A stretch of 64,000 bases of DNA from JAHJDR01 sp964609965. Its GTDB lineage: Bacteria; UBA10199; JADGCS01. A program made the position numbers and the translations under genes. Location of the stretch: contig CAZSTS010000001.1 in assembly GCA_964609965.1 (NCBI GenBank), forward strand, positions 248,001-312,000. The letters are read 5' to 3'. Under the pieces are notes generated by a model. The model was not told where the DNA came from. It ran no database searches and worked only from the letters and a program-made list of their open reading frames with translations. How positions within the stretch are numbered: position 1 is the stretch's first letter; every line of letters begins with the position of its first letter. Positions 9,801 to 18,938 of this stretch are shown here, in pieces.

Positions 9801-9927
9801 CTAATATTTGGGCATAATTAGGCTTTAAATTCGTATCTAAAACATTATTGAAAGCTAACGTCTTCTTGGACGCTTTGCGACCAATATTTGGGTATAATTG
9901 GGGCCTTTTACCCCTTTCTAAAACACT
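9801..9927. repeat. Imperfect direct repeat in leader of the 316-residue gene
   Basis: Two copies of about 47 bp, at 9801-9846 and 9881-9927, start 80 bp apart. Shared words are AATATTTGGG, ATAATT and TCTAAAACA. The second copy contains TATAAT and lies about 45 bp before the start codon at 9946, so the repeat may duplicate a promoter or a regulatory site. Confidence 0.6.
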
Positions 9928-9945
9928 TTTAAAAAGGAGCACCTT

Positions 9946-10896
9946 ATGTTGACAAGCACAAGCATTCAAGGTCGTGAAGAAACCTCAATAGTCAATTCTG
10001 ACTCAGAAGAAATCCCTGTAACAAGAGAAGAATCAACGGACAACCCTTCCAGTTATTGCGATAAGACATTGGAAGATCTTGCGAGCAAAGAAGAAAGGCC
10101 ATTAGACCGGACACCAGCGGCTGTTGTTTCGGGAGATATGCCTTTACTTGCCAAAGCCAAAACAGAAACAGATGAAGTATGGGAATTTAATCCGCGTACA
10201 CGTGCTGAATCCAGAAACGAAGCCTGGATCTTTGCTAAAAGTGCTATTAAGATCATTGATGTTCTTTCAGATGCTTCTACACCCTTTTATACTTGGGAGA
10301 TTACTGATACTGCGGGTGAGGCTCACCCAACAAATGCTGGGGCAGGTAGAGTTGATGTCTCAGGTAGAGGCCTTTTGGTTGAAACCCTTGACCAACGTAT
10401 AATGGATTTTGGGAATTATGTTGGAAATGTTAAATATGTAAAAGAATGTCGTTCTGAACCTGATTTAGCAACAGCTCCTGACGAATTTCCATTCTTTCAA
10501 AGAATTGGTGTTGCGGGACAAGCTTTCCATTATACTCTCAATATGGTTACAGTTGATAATTATGAGTATGAAGGAAGAACCTATAGCATTAGGTATTGGC
10601 ATTTATTAGACCAAGAAACTTTTGATTTAGGCTCCGATGCAGCAAATAGAACAGCTGAAAATATGGGAGGATGGGTTATTAGACACGCTCTAGATAATCC
10701 TGAAACTGAAGATGTCGACGAATCTATCTATGCAGACGAAGTAGGTTATTTTTTACATTCTATTCCCTATGAAGAAGACGTAGGCGGCTGGTGGGGACTA
10801 ATGAATTTTGCTGCAGACAAAGGTGCAAAGAGCACGATTTTGAGTAGCATTAACGGATTGGTTAATTGGGCTGAAAAAGAACCTGATCAATCTTGA
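9946..10896 (+). CDS. Uncharacterised acidic protein, 316 residues
   Basis: I do not recognise this family. The start follows a strong AAGGAG at good spacing. There is no signal peptide or membrane segment, so it is probably cytosolic unless exported by a dedicated system. Residues 1-85 are Ser/Thr/Glu-rich and look disordered. From about 90 on there is a folded domain rich in Trp, Tyr and Phe, with segments such as FPFFQRIGVAGQAFHY, YSIRYWHLLDQETF and GGWWGLMNFAADKG. It is flanked by an orphan terminator and duplicated leader upstream and meets greA tail to tail 6 bases downstream. The lone placement and elaborate leader suggest it is regulated independently. Confidence 0.75.
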   Translation: MLTSTSIQGREETSIVNSDSEEIPVTREESTDNPSSYCDKTLEDLASKEERPLDRTPAAVVSGDMPLLAKAKTETDEVWEFNPRTRAESRNEAWIFAKSAIKIIDVLSDASTPFYTWEITDTAGEAHPTNAGAGRVDVSGRGLLVETLDQRIMDFGNYVGNVKYVKECRSEPDLATAPDEFPFFQRIGVAGQAFHYTLNMVTVDNYEYEGRTYSIRYWHLLDQETFDLGSDAANRTAENMGGWVIRHALDNPETEDVDESIYADEVGYFLHSIPYEEDVGGWWGLMNFAADKGAKSTILSSINGLVNWAEKEPDQS

Positions 10897-10902
10897 TTAG
10901 AG

Positions 10903-11379
10903 CTATAGATACTCTACTCGCACGACCTCAAATTCTCTATTCCCTTTTGGCGCTCTGATAGTCACCTCATCCCCTTCTGTCTTACCAATAAGACCACGCG
11001 CGATGGGTGAAGATATACCGACTTTGCTTTCTTTTATATCTGCTTCATCGTCTCCAACAATTTTATAGGATAATTCTTTTTCAGAAGACAGGTCATAAAG
11101 AGTTACTGTTGCTCCAAAAACAATTTTTTCCATCGATGAAAGCGATTGTGGATCAATAACCTCAGCACTCGCTAAGCGAGTTTCTATAACGCGCATTCTT
11201 GCAGTCAATACTGCTTGCTTTTCCTTGGCAGCATGAAATTCGGCATTTTCAGATAAATCACCATGCTCACGAGCAACTTCGATATCTTGAATGACCTGAG
11301 GCCGCTCTTCTCCTTTGATACGCTTGAGTTCTTTCATTAATTTTTGATAACCTTCTGGGGTCATCGGAATTCTTTTCAT
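10903..11379 (-). CDS. greA: Transcription elongation factor GreA
   Basis: 158 residues, the usual length. The N-terminal coiled-coil finger (RIPMTPEGYQKLMKELKRIK through GDLSENAEFHAAKEKQA) contains the acidic tip residues that reach the RNA polymerase active site. The C-terminal FKBP-like domain ends with ISSPIARGLIGKTEGDEVTI. GreA stimulates transcript cleavage by backtracked polymerase. The upstream neighbour on the same strand is the histidine kinase (44 bp gap), and the two may share a transcript. Confidence 0.97.
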   Translation of the reverse strand: MKRIPMTPEGYQKLMKELKRIKGEERPQVIQDIEVAREHGDLSENAEFHAAKEKQAVLTARMRVIETRLASAEVIDPQSLSSMEKIVFGATVTLYDLSSEKELSYKIVGDDEADIKESKVGISSPIARGLIGKTEGDEVTIRAPKGNREFEVVRVEYL

Positions 11380-11422
11380 AAATACTAGTCCTATTCCTTC
11401 CCTTCAGCTTTAAACTATTCAA

Positions 11423-13456
11423 TCACATCTGTGGTAATAAAATCCTAAATTCTGTCCCACGACCATATTGACTTGTAACAGTCACTAAACCTGAATGAAT
11501 CCGTATAAGTTCTTTAGACAAGGCCAAACCAAGCCCTGTGCCCTCATGTTTTCTTGTAAATGAGGAGTCAGCCTGCCTAAAAAGATCAAAAATATGTGGT
11601 AAATCCTCTTCTTTAATTCCAATTCCTGTATCTCTAATGCGTATGAGAAAAGCAGGATTGTAAAGAACTTCGTCTGTAATTTTTTCGCCTACAAATATTG
11701 TTTGGCAAAGTTCGCTAACATCTTCGTGATATTCAATAAAGATATCTATATCGCCCTTCTTTTCTGTAAACTTAATCGCGTTTCCAACAAAATTCATGAA
11801 AACCTGTCTTATCTTTACCATGTCGGCTTTTACTGTTGGCAATTTATCTTGAGCATGAACTCTCAATTTCTGTGACTTTTTTTCGATCAGAGGTTTAAGA
11901 GCTACTTGCACGTCCTCAACCACTTCTACAAAATCAAAAGCTTCGATATTGAGCTCCATTTTTCCAGACTCAATTTTTGCCAAATCAAGGAGACTGTTAA
12001 TAAGATCGAGCAGGCTTTGGCCATTTCTAAATACTTCGGACAATGATTGTTTTTGTTCTTCATTGAGTTCACCCAGAGAATTATCGAGCAAGGCTTCGGT
12101 GTAACCAATAACTGCATTTAATGGAGTTCTAAGTTCATGGCTCATGATTGCCAAAAACTCTGACTTCACTTTATTTGCTTCGATCAACTCCCTATTTTTT
12201 TGTTCTAAAACATCAATGAGCTGAGAAGACTCTATGGCTAAAGCTGCTTGGTTTGCGAAATGATCAAGAGTATCAATAACAGTATCTTCTACAAATGACT
12301 TTTTACTAGCACCAATAATTGCACCAATTACTTTTTGCTCAGCCACAAGTGGAGTGATAACAAACTTTTTAAAACCCAAGACTTTTTGTGCTCTAAGAGC
12401 TTTATGTACAGGAATCTCTGGCTGAATCCCATAAACCATTTCTGCAAAGTTATTGCGTACTAAAATTCTATTACGCATAACAGCCATATTCACTGAGTTT
12501 CCTTCTATTCCTACAGGCAAATACAAGGCCTCATATTTCTGACCTATAATCTCTTCTAGCCGCATTGTGTAATAATTGCCTTCAGGCATGAAAAAACGCA
12601 CCTTTTTTTCGTCGAACTTTACAAGAGCTAAAATGCAAACCTCAAAGCCTAAACCCTGAATGACAGCTTTTAATACCTCATCGATGACTTTTTGAACGTT
12701 GAGAACTCTCCGTATTGTTGCACCAATATGGTTAAGGGCTGTTAATTGAATGTTACGTCTTTCAAGAACCAATTCTTTTACTTTTGTGAAATAATTTGCA
12801 ATCCGAACAGCATAAACAACACCAATAAAAGCAAGAGGCAAAAAGACTAAGTTGAGGTAAGGCTTTATAAGGTCAATATCAATTAACCCAATAGTTGTTT
12901 GTGGATAGGAGAAATTTGCAACACCACCAACAACAACAGAAACAAACAGGATATTATAACAGAGAAGTGCAATTGTCGAAGTCACGAGTGCTGCATAGTA
13001 GCCCGAAAGAATACCAACAGCCACAATATAAAGACCATAAATAAGAAACGGCGCCCAACTTTGAACCCCTAATATATAAATAATAGCTGTCTGACAAACA
13101 ACATCAGCGAGGATCTCTAAAAAAAGCACAAACAAACTTGGTTTGTTGTATTTCATCATGTAGAAATAACAAAACGCTGTAACAAGAAATCCAAAATTGA
13201 TTATAAGAGGAATGGCGGGGGCAACCTTCCAAATGGCGGGAAAAAAAACAAAAAACACAATCCATGTAACTAAGAATATGATAATCCTCAGTTGAGCTGT
13301 AAACACATGCCTACCTCGAATATCGGGCAGTTTCATCTCTGCAAAAAATAGTTCACTGAATTCAGAGAGTTTTGGACCAAACACAACATCAGCCTTTTTT
13401 GAAACGAATAAAATGATGTTTTGGAGGTATTCAACAATCTTATGTAGAATCTGCAT
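11423..13456 (-). CDS. Membrane sensor histidine kinase with GAF domain
   Basis: 677 residues. The N-terminal part has about six hydrophobic helices (about residues 50-225) forming a membrane sensor module. A GAF-type domain follows (about 245-410). The dimerisation domain has phospho-acceptor His440 in MSHELRTPLNAVIGYTE, and the HATPase domain has NAIKFTEK, DTGIGI and GTGLGLALSKEL. It should autophosphorylate and pass phosphate to a response regulator. No regulator gene is adjacent; the CheY-like gene at 25844 is about 12 kb away. The gene ends 44 bp before greA and starts 12 bp after dsbD ends. Confidence 0.92.
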   Translation of the reverse strand: MQILHKIVEYLQNIILFVSKKADVVFGPKLSEFSELFFAEMKLPDIRGRHVFTAQLRIIIFLVTWIVFFVFFPAIWKVAPAIPLIINFGFLVTAFCYFYMMKYNKPSLFVLFLEILADVVCQTAIIYILGVQSWAPFLIYGLYIVAVGILSGYYAALVTSTIALLCYNILFVSVVVGGVANFSYPQTTIGLIDIDLIKPYLNLVFLPLAFIGVVYAVRIANYFTKVKELVLERRNIQLTALNHIGATIRRVLNVQKVIDEVLKAVIQGLGFEVCILALVKFDEKKVRFFMPEGNYYTMRLEEIIGQKYEALYLPVGIEGNSVNMAVMRNRILVRNNFAEMVYGIQPEIPVHKALRAQKVLGFKKFVITPLVAEQKVIGAIIGASKKSFVEDTVIDTLDHFANQAALAIESSQLIDVLEQKNRELIEANKVKSEFLAIMSHELRTPLNAVIGYTEALLDNSLGELNEEQKQSLSEVFRNGQSLLDLINSLLDLAKIESGKMELNIEAFDFVEVVEDVQVALKPLIEKKSQKLRVHAQDKLPTVKADMVKIRQVFMNFVGNAIKFTEKKGDIDIFIEYHEDVSELCQTIFVGEKITDEVLYNPAFLIRIRDTGIGIKEEDLPHIFDLFRQADSSFTRKHEGTGLGLALSKELIRIHSGLVTVTSQYGRGTEFRILLPQM

Positions 13457-13467
13457 GATGTGTTCCT

Positions 13468-15054
13468 TTAGTAATTCTGTTCTATTTCTTCAAGGTGCAT
13501 AAAAAAGTCTTCTGAGCTCATCACGCTGCCTACTATTCTAGCTTTTTTTATCTCAAGAAGCTTTTCATCTAAAAATAGAATTGTTGGCCAGCCTACAACT
13601 TTGAACTGTTCAATAGCCGCTTCACACTCTTTAGTCTCTTTTGTGCAATCAATTTTTACCGGCACATATGCTTTAGAAACCTCGTCTCTAATGGATGAAA
13701 TTCTCCAAACCTTCTTATCCCATTCATGACAAGGAAGGCACCAATCAGCTGTAAAATCTATGAGCAATCCCTTGTTATTTTCTACAGCTACTTTTTTTGC
13801 CTGTTCAAGATCACTGAGAAAAAAACCATCATTATTTTTATCTATGCTTTTGAAACTTGAACCAATGAGTACCCATGAAAAATAAATAGCTGTAAGCAAC
13901 AAAAGAACAGCAATGCCCTTTTTGATCCAATCGCTTGCTCTCCCAAAACGTTTTACCCATGAACTTGAAAAGAAACCTAAAATAAAAAACAAAACACTCA
14001 AACCTAAAGAGTAACTCAGCATCATGACAAAGCCGAGTAAAAGATTGTTTGTTGCAGAAATATAAACAAGCAATGGGCCTAGAATTGGCCCTACACAAGG
14101 TGAAGCCAGCAATCCAATTGTGAGCCCAGAATAGATAAATCTAAATTTTCCTTTTGGTTGATAACGAGCAATCTTGTTCTGTAAGTGGCTTGGAATCGAA
14201 AAAGAAAACACGCCTAGCAACCAGAGAGCCATTATAAGCAAAAATACAATCAAAAAAACTAAAAACAAAGAATTTTGATAGAAAAACCCCAATGTCAAAC
14301 CTAATGCGGCTGATAGCACACCTAAAACTGAGTACATCAGCACCATACCAGAAACAAAAATAAGCAAATTGATGAAACGTGTCTTTTTATTAGTTTTGTC
14401 AGAAGCACCAATAAAGGCTAGCGTGAGTGGAATAATTGGAAGAACACATGGGGTAAACCCAGTGAACAGTCCTGCAAGAAATGTTATTAATATGGCAAAC
14501 AAAAACCCCTCTTGAAGAAGGTCTTCAAATTGAGTCGTTTTTAATAAAGTAAAAATAGACTTTTCTGTCTTAAGTGCTTCTTTTGTTGGCGGAGAAACAA
14601 CATTAAGTTCAAACTTAAAAGGAATTTTGACAACCCGATAGCATATCTTCTTGGAACAGCCTTGATAATATAGGTTACCTGTAAGATCTTCTGAGAAATC
14701 AAATTTGTGAGAAAACTTTAACTTAAGAATCACAAGAGCCTGATTATAAAAAACTTCTGTTTCTTCTCCCATAAAATCATCAAATTTAATCACACCATTG
14801 GGCTTGATCAAATCGTAATCGACTTTAGAATTATTTATTTCTACCTTTATACTATGCTTATACAGGTGATGGTGTGAAGGAATGTTAAAAAGAAAATCAA
14901 TATTTGCTTTGCTTTCACTAACCTCTAAGGGCAATTCATCTTCATAGGCAATTTGAAAAGGATGGCCTTCATCAACTTCAGAAACAAAAGCTTGAGCCAT
15001 TGGCATGCCCAAGAGCAGTAAAAATATGATGAGCAGTTTCAAATTTAAGTTCAT
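13468..15054 (-). CDS. dsbD: Thiol:disulfide interchange protein DsbD
   Basis: 528 residues with the DsbD domain order. A signal peptide precedes a periplasmic immunoglobulin-like alpha domain (about 25-160, containing the YYQGCSKKICYR Cys pair). A multi-helix membrane domain follows (about 185-400, with FTPCVLPIIPLT and LLASPCVGPILGP supplying the redox Cys pair). A C-terminal thioredoxin-like gamma domain has Cys439 and Cys442 in DWCLPCHEW. It carries electrons from cytosolic thioredoxin to periplasmic disulfide reductases and cytochrome c maturation. All three Cys pairs are present, so it should be active. It lies 12 bp upstream of the histidine kinase in the same direction. Confidence 0.95.
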   Translation of the reverse strand: MNLNLKLLIIFLLLLGMPMAQAFVSEVDEGHPFQIAYEDELPLEVSESKANIDFLFNIPSHHHLYKHSIKVEINNSKVDYDLIKPNGVIKFDDFMGEETEVFYNQALVILKLKFSHKFDFSEDLTGNLYYQGCSKKICYRVVKIPFKFELNVVSPPTKEALKTEKSIFTLLKTTQFEDLLQEGFLFAILITFLAGLFTGFTPCVLPIIPLTLAFIGASDKTNKKTRFINLLIFVSGMVLMYSVLGVLSAALGLTLGFFYQNSLFLVFLIVFLLIMALWLLGVFSFSIPSHLQNKIARYQPKGKFRFIYSGLTIGLLASPCVGPILGPLLVYISATNNLLLGFVMMLSYSLGLSVLFFILGFFSSSWVKRFGRASDWIKKGIAVLLLLTAIYFSWVLIGSSFKSIDKNNDGFFLSDLEQAKKVAVENNKGLLIDFTADWCLPCHEWDKKVWRISSIRDEVSKAYVPVKIDCTKETKECEAAIEQFKVVGWPTILFLDEKLLEIKKARIVGSVMSSEDFFMHLEEIEQNY

Positions 15055-15268
15055 AAGATCTCTTCAGTTGAAATAAACCATTTGCTAATGGTATAATAAA
15101 TACAGTATCTATAGATTATTATTGTATATTATGTTCTATGTCTGTCGTCTAGCACTTTATCTTAAGTAAATATTGAGATTAATGCAAAGACAAAGGCATA
15201 ATTCTTATTCGAAAAAAAACATATAATGTGCTATAGTTAGCCCGAATTTTCTTGTTACGGAGCCCCCT

Positions 15269-16270
15269 ATGACGTTAAAAAATACAAACAGCCCTAAATC
15301 AATTACACCTAAATTTAAAAGCATGAAGCCACAACCAAAAACAACAAAGCCCCCTACAAAAAAGGTAGATCCCGCAAAATTAAAAAAACAAAACATCAAA
15401 GCCCAAAATCAGGCCATTTTTAAATCAGCCATTAATATTACAAAACGTACAAAATCTAAAAAATTACTTATTTACGTTGATGCCTTTGATGAGTCACTTA
15501 TACCCGATAAACTCCCACACGATATCCAACTCATTCTAGTTACAAAAAAGCATGATTATTCTTTTACAGGTAATATGTCTGCCATTAAAGATATTCTCAC
15601 TATTCCACGCTTAAAACTAGGTCGAATGGGAATGGTAAAAATTGCTGTCATTTTAGCTATTTCAACGAATCTTGTTAAACCTGACGATAAAATTACCTTT
15701 CTCCTTGGCAAGGCCGAAAACCTAATGCTCGACACTCTTATGTGTTTCAAAATCGATGATGAGTCAGAGCTCTTAACCGGTCACAGCATAGCTGATGTCC
15801 CAAAATCTGTTGTGCCAGCGGTTTTTGAAAACTCATTAAGTTTGGCAATCGAATTAGGGAATCAAGGCAAAGAAGGAAAGCCTGTTGGAACAATTTTTGT
15901 TCTTGGCGACGAAGAAAAAGTCATGCAACTTTCTAGGCAAATGATCATCAACCCTTTTAAAGGATACGAACCAGATGAACGAAATATTCTCAATCCTACT
16001 TTAAAAGAGACTGTCAGAGAGCTATCTTCGGTAGATGGTGCGATTGTTATCGCAGGCAATGGCGAAATAATAGCAGCCGGACGCTACTTAGGAGCAACCA
16101 TGGAAGACGCCGAAATCCCTAAGGGCCTTGGCTCTCGTCATATCGCTGCTGCTGGCATCACCGCATTGACAAATGCTATTGCCATTGTTATTTCTGAGTC
16201 AACTGGGGATGTTCGCATTTTTAAGAACGGCTCAATACTTATGGCGATTGAAAAACCAATCCATAAATAA
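15269..16270 (+). CDS. Diadenylate cyclase (DAC/DisA_N domain), c-di-AMP synthase
   Basis: 333 residues. The N-terminus is Lys/Pro-rich and likely disordered (about 1-60). A middle domain (about 65-245) resembles the N-terminal part of DacZ-like stand-alone cyclases. The C-terminal DAC domain has SSVDGAIVIAG (the DGA substrate loop), GRYLGAT, and GLGSRHIAAAGIT in place of the usual RHRAA motif, then VISESTGDVRIFKNG. The family condenses two ATP into c-di-AMP. The RHI variant occurs in related proteins to my knowledge, so I expect activity. No membrane segments or DisA DNA-binding domain are present. It heads a run with the 99-residue protein (31 bp) and a methyltransferase. Confidence 0.85.
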   Translation: MTLKNTNSPKSITPKFKSMKPQPKTTKPPTKKVDPAKLKKQNIKAQNQAIFKSAINITKRTKSKKLLIYVDAFDESLIPDKLPHDIQLILVTKKHDYSFTGNMSAIKDILTIPRLKLGRMGMVKIAVILAISTNLVKPDDKITFLLGKAENLMLDTLMCFKIDDESELLTGHSIADVPKSVVPAVFENSLSLAIELGNQGKEGKPVGTIFVLGDEEKVMQLSRQMIINPFKGYEPDERNILNPTLKETVRELSSVDGAIVIAGNGEIIAAGRYLGATMEDAEIPKGLGSRHIAAAGITALTNAIAIVISESTGDVRIFKNGSILMAIEKPIHK

Positions 16271-16300
16271 TATTATTAACAACTCAACCCATTAATAATT

Positions 16301-16600
16301 ATGACAAAAAACATAGAAAACAAATACTTTGATATACGCACAAGAGGCCGTTACCTAAAAAGTGGCGAAATTTCCCAAAAAGACGTTGATCAATACCTTA
16401 AACAGCTTCCCAATGACGAAGAAAACTTTGAGCTCGTTATGATTGAAGAAGACGACATTGGCCTCGGCGAACAACTCTCTGAAGAAGAGCTCAAATCCAT
16501 GCCTTCTATCACTGAAGAGAACATCAATAACTTCGATTTCCTTGAAGAAGAAGTTTCTGATACCACACAAGAATCTCCAGAAGAAGACAACAAAGAATAA
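16301..16600 (+). CDS. Small acidic protein downstream of the c-di-AMP synthase
   Basis: 99 residues with no signal peptide or membrane segment. It is strongly acidic, with a basic N-terminal third (FDIRTRGRYLKSGEISQKDVDQYLKQLP) and a Glu/Asp-rich tail. It starts 31 bp after the cyclase stop and is followed 45 bp later by a methyltransferase, so operon membership is likely. I do not recognise the family. A role as partner or regulator of the cyclase is only suggested by position. Confidence 0.7.
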   Translation: MTKNIENKYFDIRTRGRYLKSGEISQKDVDQYLKQLPNDEENFELVMIEEDDIGLGEQLSEEELKSMPSITEENINNFDFLEEEVSDTTQESPEEDNKE

Positions 16601-16645
16601 AATCTAAGCTTTGTCTTTATCACCTCAAGTTTTTTCAGCGCATTT

Positions 16646-17272
16646 ATGTTTAAAAACCTAAAACAAAAGCTTTATAACAAACTTCTAAACTACGATGTCG
16701 AGCAGTACAAAAGAAAAACCAAATCAGTATCCCGGTATTTTACACAAGGTTGTAGCGTAGTTGATATTGGTTGCGGCTCTGGCTGGTTTGCTAGGTTTTT
16801 ACAAACCCACTATTCTTGTCGAGTCACTGGCGTTGATGTGATAGATTATTGCACAGAAAAAAATATCAATTTTATTAAATACAAAGGCGGCAAAATCCCT
16901 CTAGCTGATAAATCATTTGATGTAGCCGTCTGCGTTTCTGTTATTCACCATACAAATAACCCTGAAGAGGTCTTAGTAGAATTAAACCGAATTGCTAAAA
17001 CTGTGATTCTTATCGAAGATTACTGTACGACACGGCTTGGAAAGATTGGTTTATATATTAATGATTATTTTACAAACATCCTTCAAAACCTACACAAATG
17101 TTGGTGTGGCTATCACTCTTGGAGGGTTTATTCCATGCAATGGAAGCTAAGATTTAGAACAAAAAATGAACTGCTAGATTGTTTTAAACAGAATAATATA
17201 ACCGTAACATCCTTTCAACGAACACCTGTTTCTTGGAAAGGTATGAGTCACGGGGTCTATATCTTAAATTAG
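16646..17272 (+). CDS. Class I SAM-dependent methyltransferase
   Basis: 208 residues. Motif I VVDIGCGSGWFARFL (about residue 35), the acidic end of strand 2 in VTGVDVIDY, and motif IV VAVCVSVIHHTNNPEEVL show a UbiE/type-11 methyltransferase fold that binds S-adenosylmethionine. There is a Cys/Trp-rich segment near residue 150 (KCWCGYHSW). The substrate is unknown. The stop overlaps the end of the converging anti-sigma-like gene by 4 bp. Confidence 0.85.
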   Translation: MFKNLKQKLYNKLLNYDVEQYKRKTKSVSRYFTQGCSVVDIGCGSGWFARFLQTHYSCRVTGVDVIDYCTEKNINFIKYKGGKIPLADKSFDVAVCVSVIHHTNNPEEVLVELNRIAKTVILIEDYCTTRLGKIGLYINDYFTNILQNLHKCWCGYHSWRVYSMQWKLRFRTKNELLDCFKQNNITVTSFQRTPVSWKGMSHGVYILN

Positions 17273-18138
17273 AAAGTTTCTGACTTTAATAAATCAATCC
17301 ATAACTGAATGTCTTCGGAGTTGCCTTTTGTATTCTGGTAATTTTCTAATATTTGAACTGCCTGGTTATTGCTGCCAAGTTTTTCATAGCAACGTGCCAT
17401 AGCGAGTGGAATAGATTCATTGTATTCAAATTTTGGGTAATATTTTGAAATCAAAAGATAGTCATGTAAAGCTTCTTTATAATAGCTCTGCTTTTCTAAT
17501 TTTCTGGCTCTAAAATATAATGTTTCTAGATCATGATTGTTCAATCCCCGGGACATCATTTTACGTTCTAAATCATCATCGATATTAAACCGAGAATCTT
17601 GATTATTGTGTAAACTAACGTTTGATACAAAAGAATTAATGTACTGCGCTTTTGGAGTCGCCGCTGAGGTAGGTTTAAAATAGCGCGAAACAAATTGAGT
17701 ACTATCTAAAGGTGTTGAATAGAGCCTTTGAACAATTGGTGATTGAGTTGTTGGCTCAAGCTGCTCAGCAGAAAAAGACGCCATGTTATTGTTATTATTT
17801 ATGTTGTAATCGATTTGATACCAAACAAATGTAGAAAATACCATCAACAATATAACAGAGAAACCAAAAGAAGGCTTCATTAAATACTGCCAAAGTGATT
17901 TCTTCTTTAGAGAATTGGCCTTCTCGTTGGCATAAACTAGTACTTTATTGATGCTCATTTGCGAAGGCTCGCACTCTTTTAACTCAGAAAACCTTTTTGC
18001 TATAATACTAATTTTTTCTTGTTCTTTTTGACAATCAGCTACTGAAACCCCGTGTTCTTTAGCGATGTCTTCAAGAGTTTTAGAAGATTCTCCATAATAA
18101 CTATCTAATATTTCGGTAAATAGTTTTTCTTGTTTCAT
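17269..18138 (-). CDS. Probable anti-sigma factor with C-terminal TPR-like repeats
   Basis: 289 residues. The cytoplasmic N-terminal part (about 1-85) is helical and placed like an anti-sigma domain, without the zinc HxxxCxxC motif. One membrane helix (about 93-112) follows, then a Ser/Asn/Thr-rich linker and a C-terminal TPR-like region (about 200-285, with LYFRARKLEKQSYYKEALHDYLLISKYYP and a second helix pair). It starts 33 bp after the ECF sigma gene on the same strand. By family knowledge such membrane proteins hold the sigma factor until an envelope signal arrives. The periplasmic TPR-like part would be the sensor or partner-binding region; this is an inference. Confidence 0.7.
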   Translation of the reverse strand: MKQEKLFTEILDSYYGESSKTLEDIAKEHGVSVADCQKEQEKISIIAKRFSELKECEPSQMSINKVLVYANEKANSLKKKSLWQYLMKPSFGFSVILLMVFSTFVWYQIDYNINNNNNMASFSAEQLEPTTQSPIVQRLYSTPLDSTQFVSRYFKPTSAATPKAQYINSFVSNVSLHNNQDSRFNIDDDLERKMMSRGLNNHDLETLYFRARKLEKQSYYKEALHDYLLISKYYPKFEYNESIPLAMARCYEKLGSNNQAVQILENYQNTKGNSEDIQLWIDLLKSETF

Positions 18139-18171
18139 GATCTTCTCCTGTTTGCATAAGCAAACTTTAAA

Positions 18172-18852
18172 TTAATCAGGTGTAATCCCAAGCTGCCTGA
18201 ATTTTTTTTGCAAAGTCATCATAGCATAACGCATCCTTGACTTTACAGTATTGAGCGAAACGCCTGTCACTTTTGCAATTTGATCAAAAGGCAAACCTTG
18301 AAACTGCCTTAAGATAAACACCTCTTTTTGTTCTGCATTAAGTTCATCTAAAATTCTTTTTAAATGAGCATCAATTTCTTGTGCGTTAGTAAATGAATTT
18401 GATTTTTCTTCTTCTCGAATTTCGTTTGCTTTCTTTGAGTAGTTTTCGTTACTCTGAATTTCATCCAACGAAAGATGCTGCCTAAATAAGCCTTTACGTT
18501 TTTGATCGATACAATAATTACGTGCTATAGTATAAAGCCATGTCGTAAACCGAGCCGTTGGTTTATAATCATCTATTGATTTGATGATCCTCAAAAAAGT
18601 CTCCTGAAACGCCTCTTCTGCACTCTCAAAATTGCCTAGATTACGCTGAAGAAAATTGAACACTGGCTTATGATGTCTATCCAAGATAATCCTAAAAGCA
18701 AGATTATCGCCTTTTTGGAATAGACGTACCAACTTTTCGTCTGAAAGACTCTGAAGCATTCGTACACTAGATTTTTGTTCATTTTTTGCCAAGGTGTTGT
18801 TATTTTTACAAAAATTCCATTTTGGCAAGTCTTTTTTTATAAGTGAATTCAT
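18172..18852 (-). CDS. ECF-type RNA polymerase sigma factor
   Basis: 226 residues. Region 2 spans about residues 40-110 (DNLAFRIILDRHHKPVFNFLQR, then ESAEEAFQETFLRI and a TTWLYTIARNYCIDQKRK core), and region 4 about 150-215 (LNAEQKEVFILRQFQGLPF, then IAKVTGVSLNTVKSRMRYAM helix-turn-helix). There is an N-terminal extension of about 30 residues; the alternative start MLQSLSDEK at residue 33 would give the standard length. The next gene encodes a membrane protein that fits an anti-sigma factor. It probably controls an envelope response. Confidence 0.92.
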   Translation of the reverse strand: MNSLIKKDLPKWNFCKNNNTLAKNEQKSSVRMLQSLSDEKLVRLFQKGDNLAFRIILDRHHKPVFNFLQRNLGNFESAEEAFQETFLRIIKSIDDYKPTARFTTWLYTIARNYCIDQKRKGLFRQHLSLDEIQSNENYSKKANEIREEEKSNSFTNAQEIDAHLKRILDELNAEQKEVFILRQFQGLPFDQIAKVTGVSLNTVKSRMRYAMMTLQKKFRQLGITPD

Positions 18853-18938
18853 TTACTACTTTTATCAACGAGTCACGAGAGGAAAAGTTTCATGGATTTT
18901 GGATTTTTTTAAGGAATTTCTAAATAGTTACAGGATTA

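Noticed and set aside
9709..9969. 86-residue minus-strand frame over the 316-residue gene leader
   Set aside because: It runs through the terminator and the repeats and overlaps the start of a better gene; composition looks non-coding.
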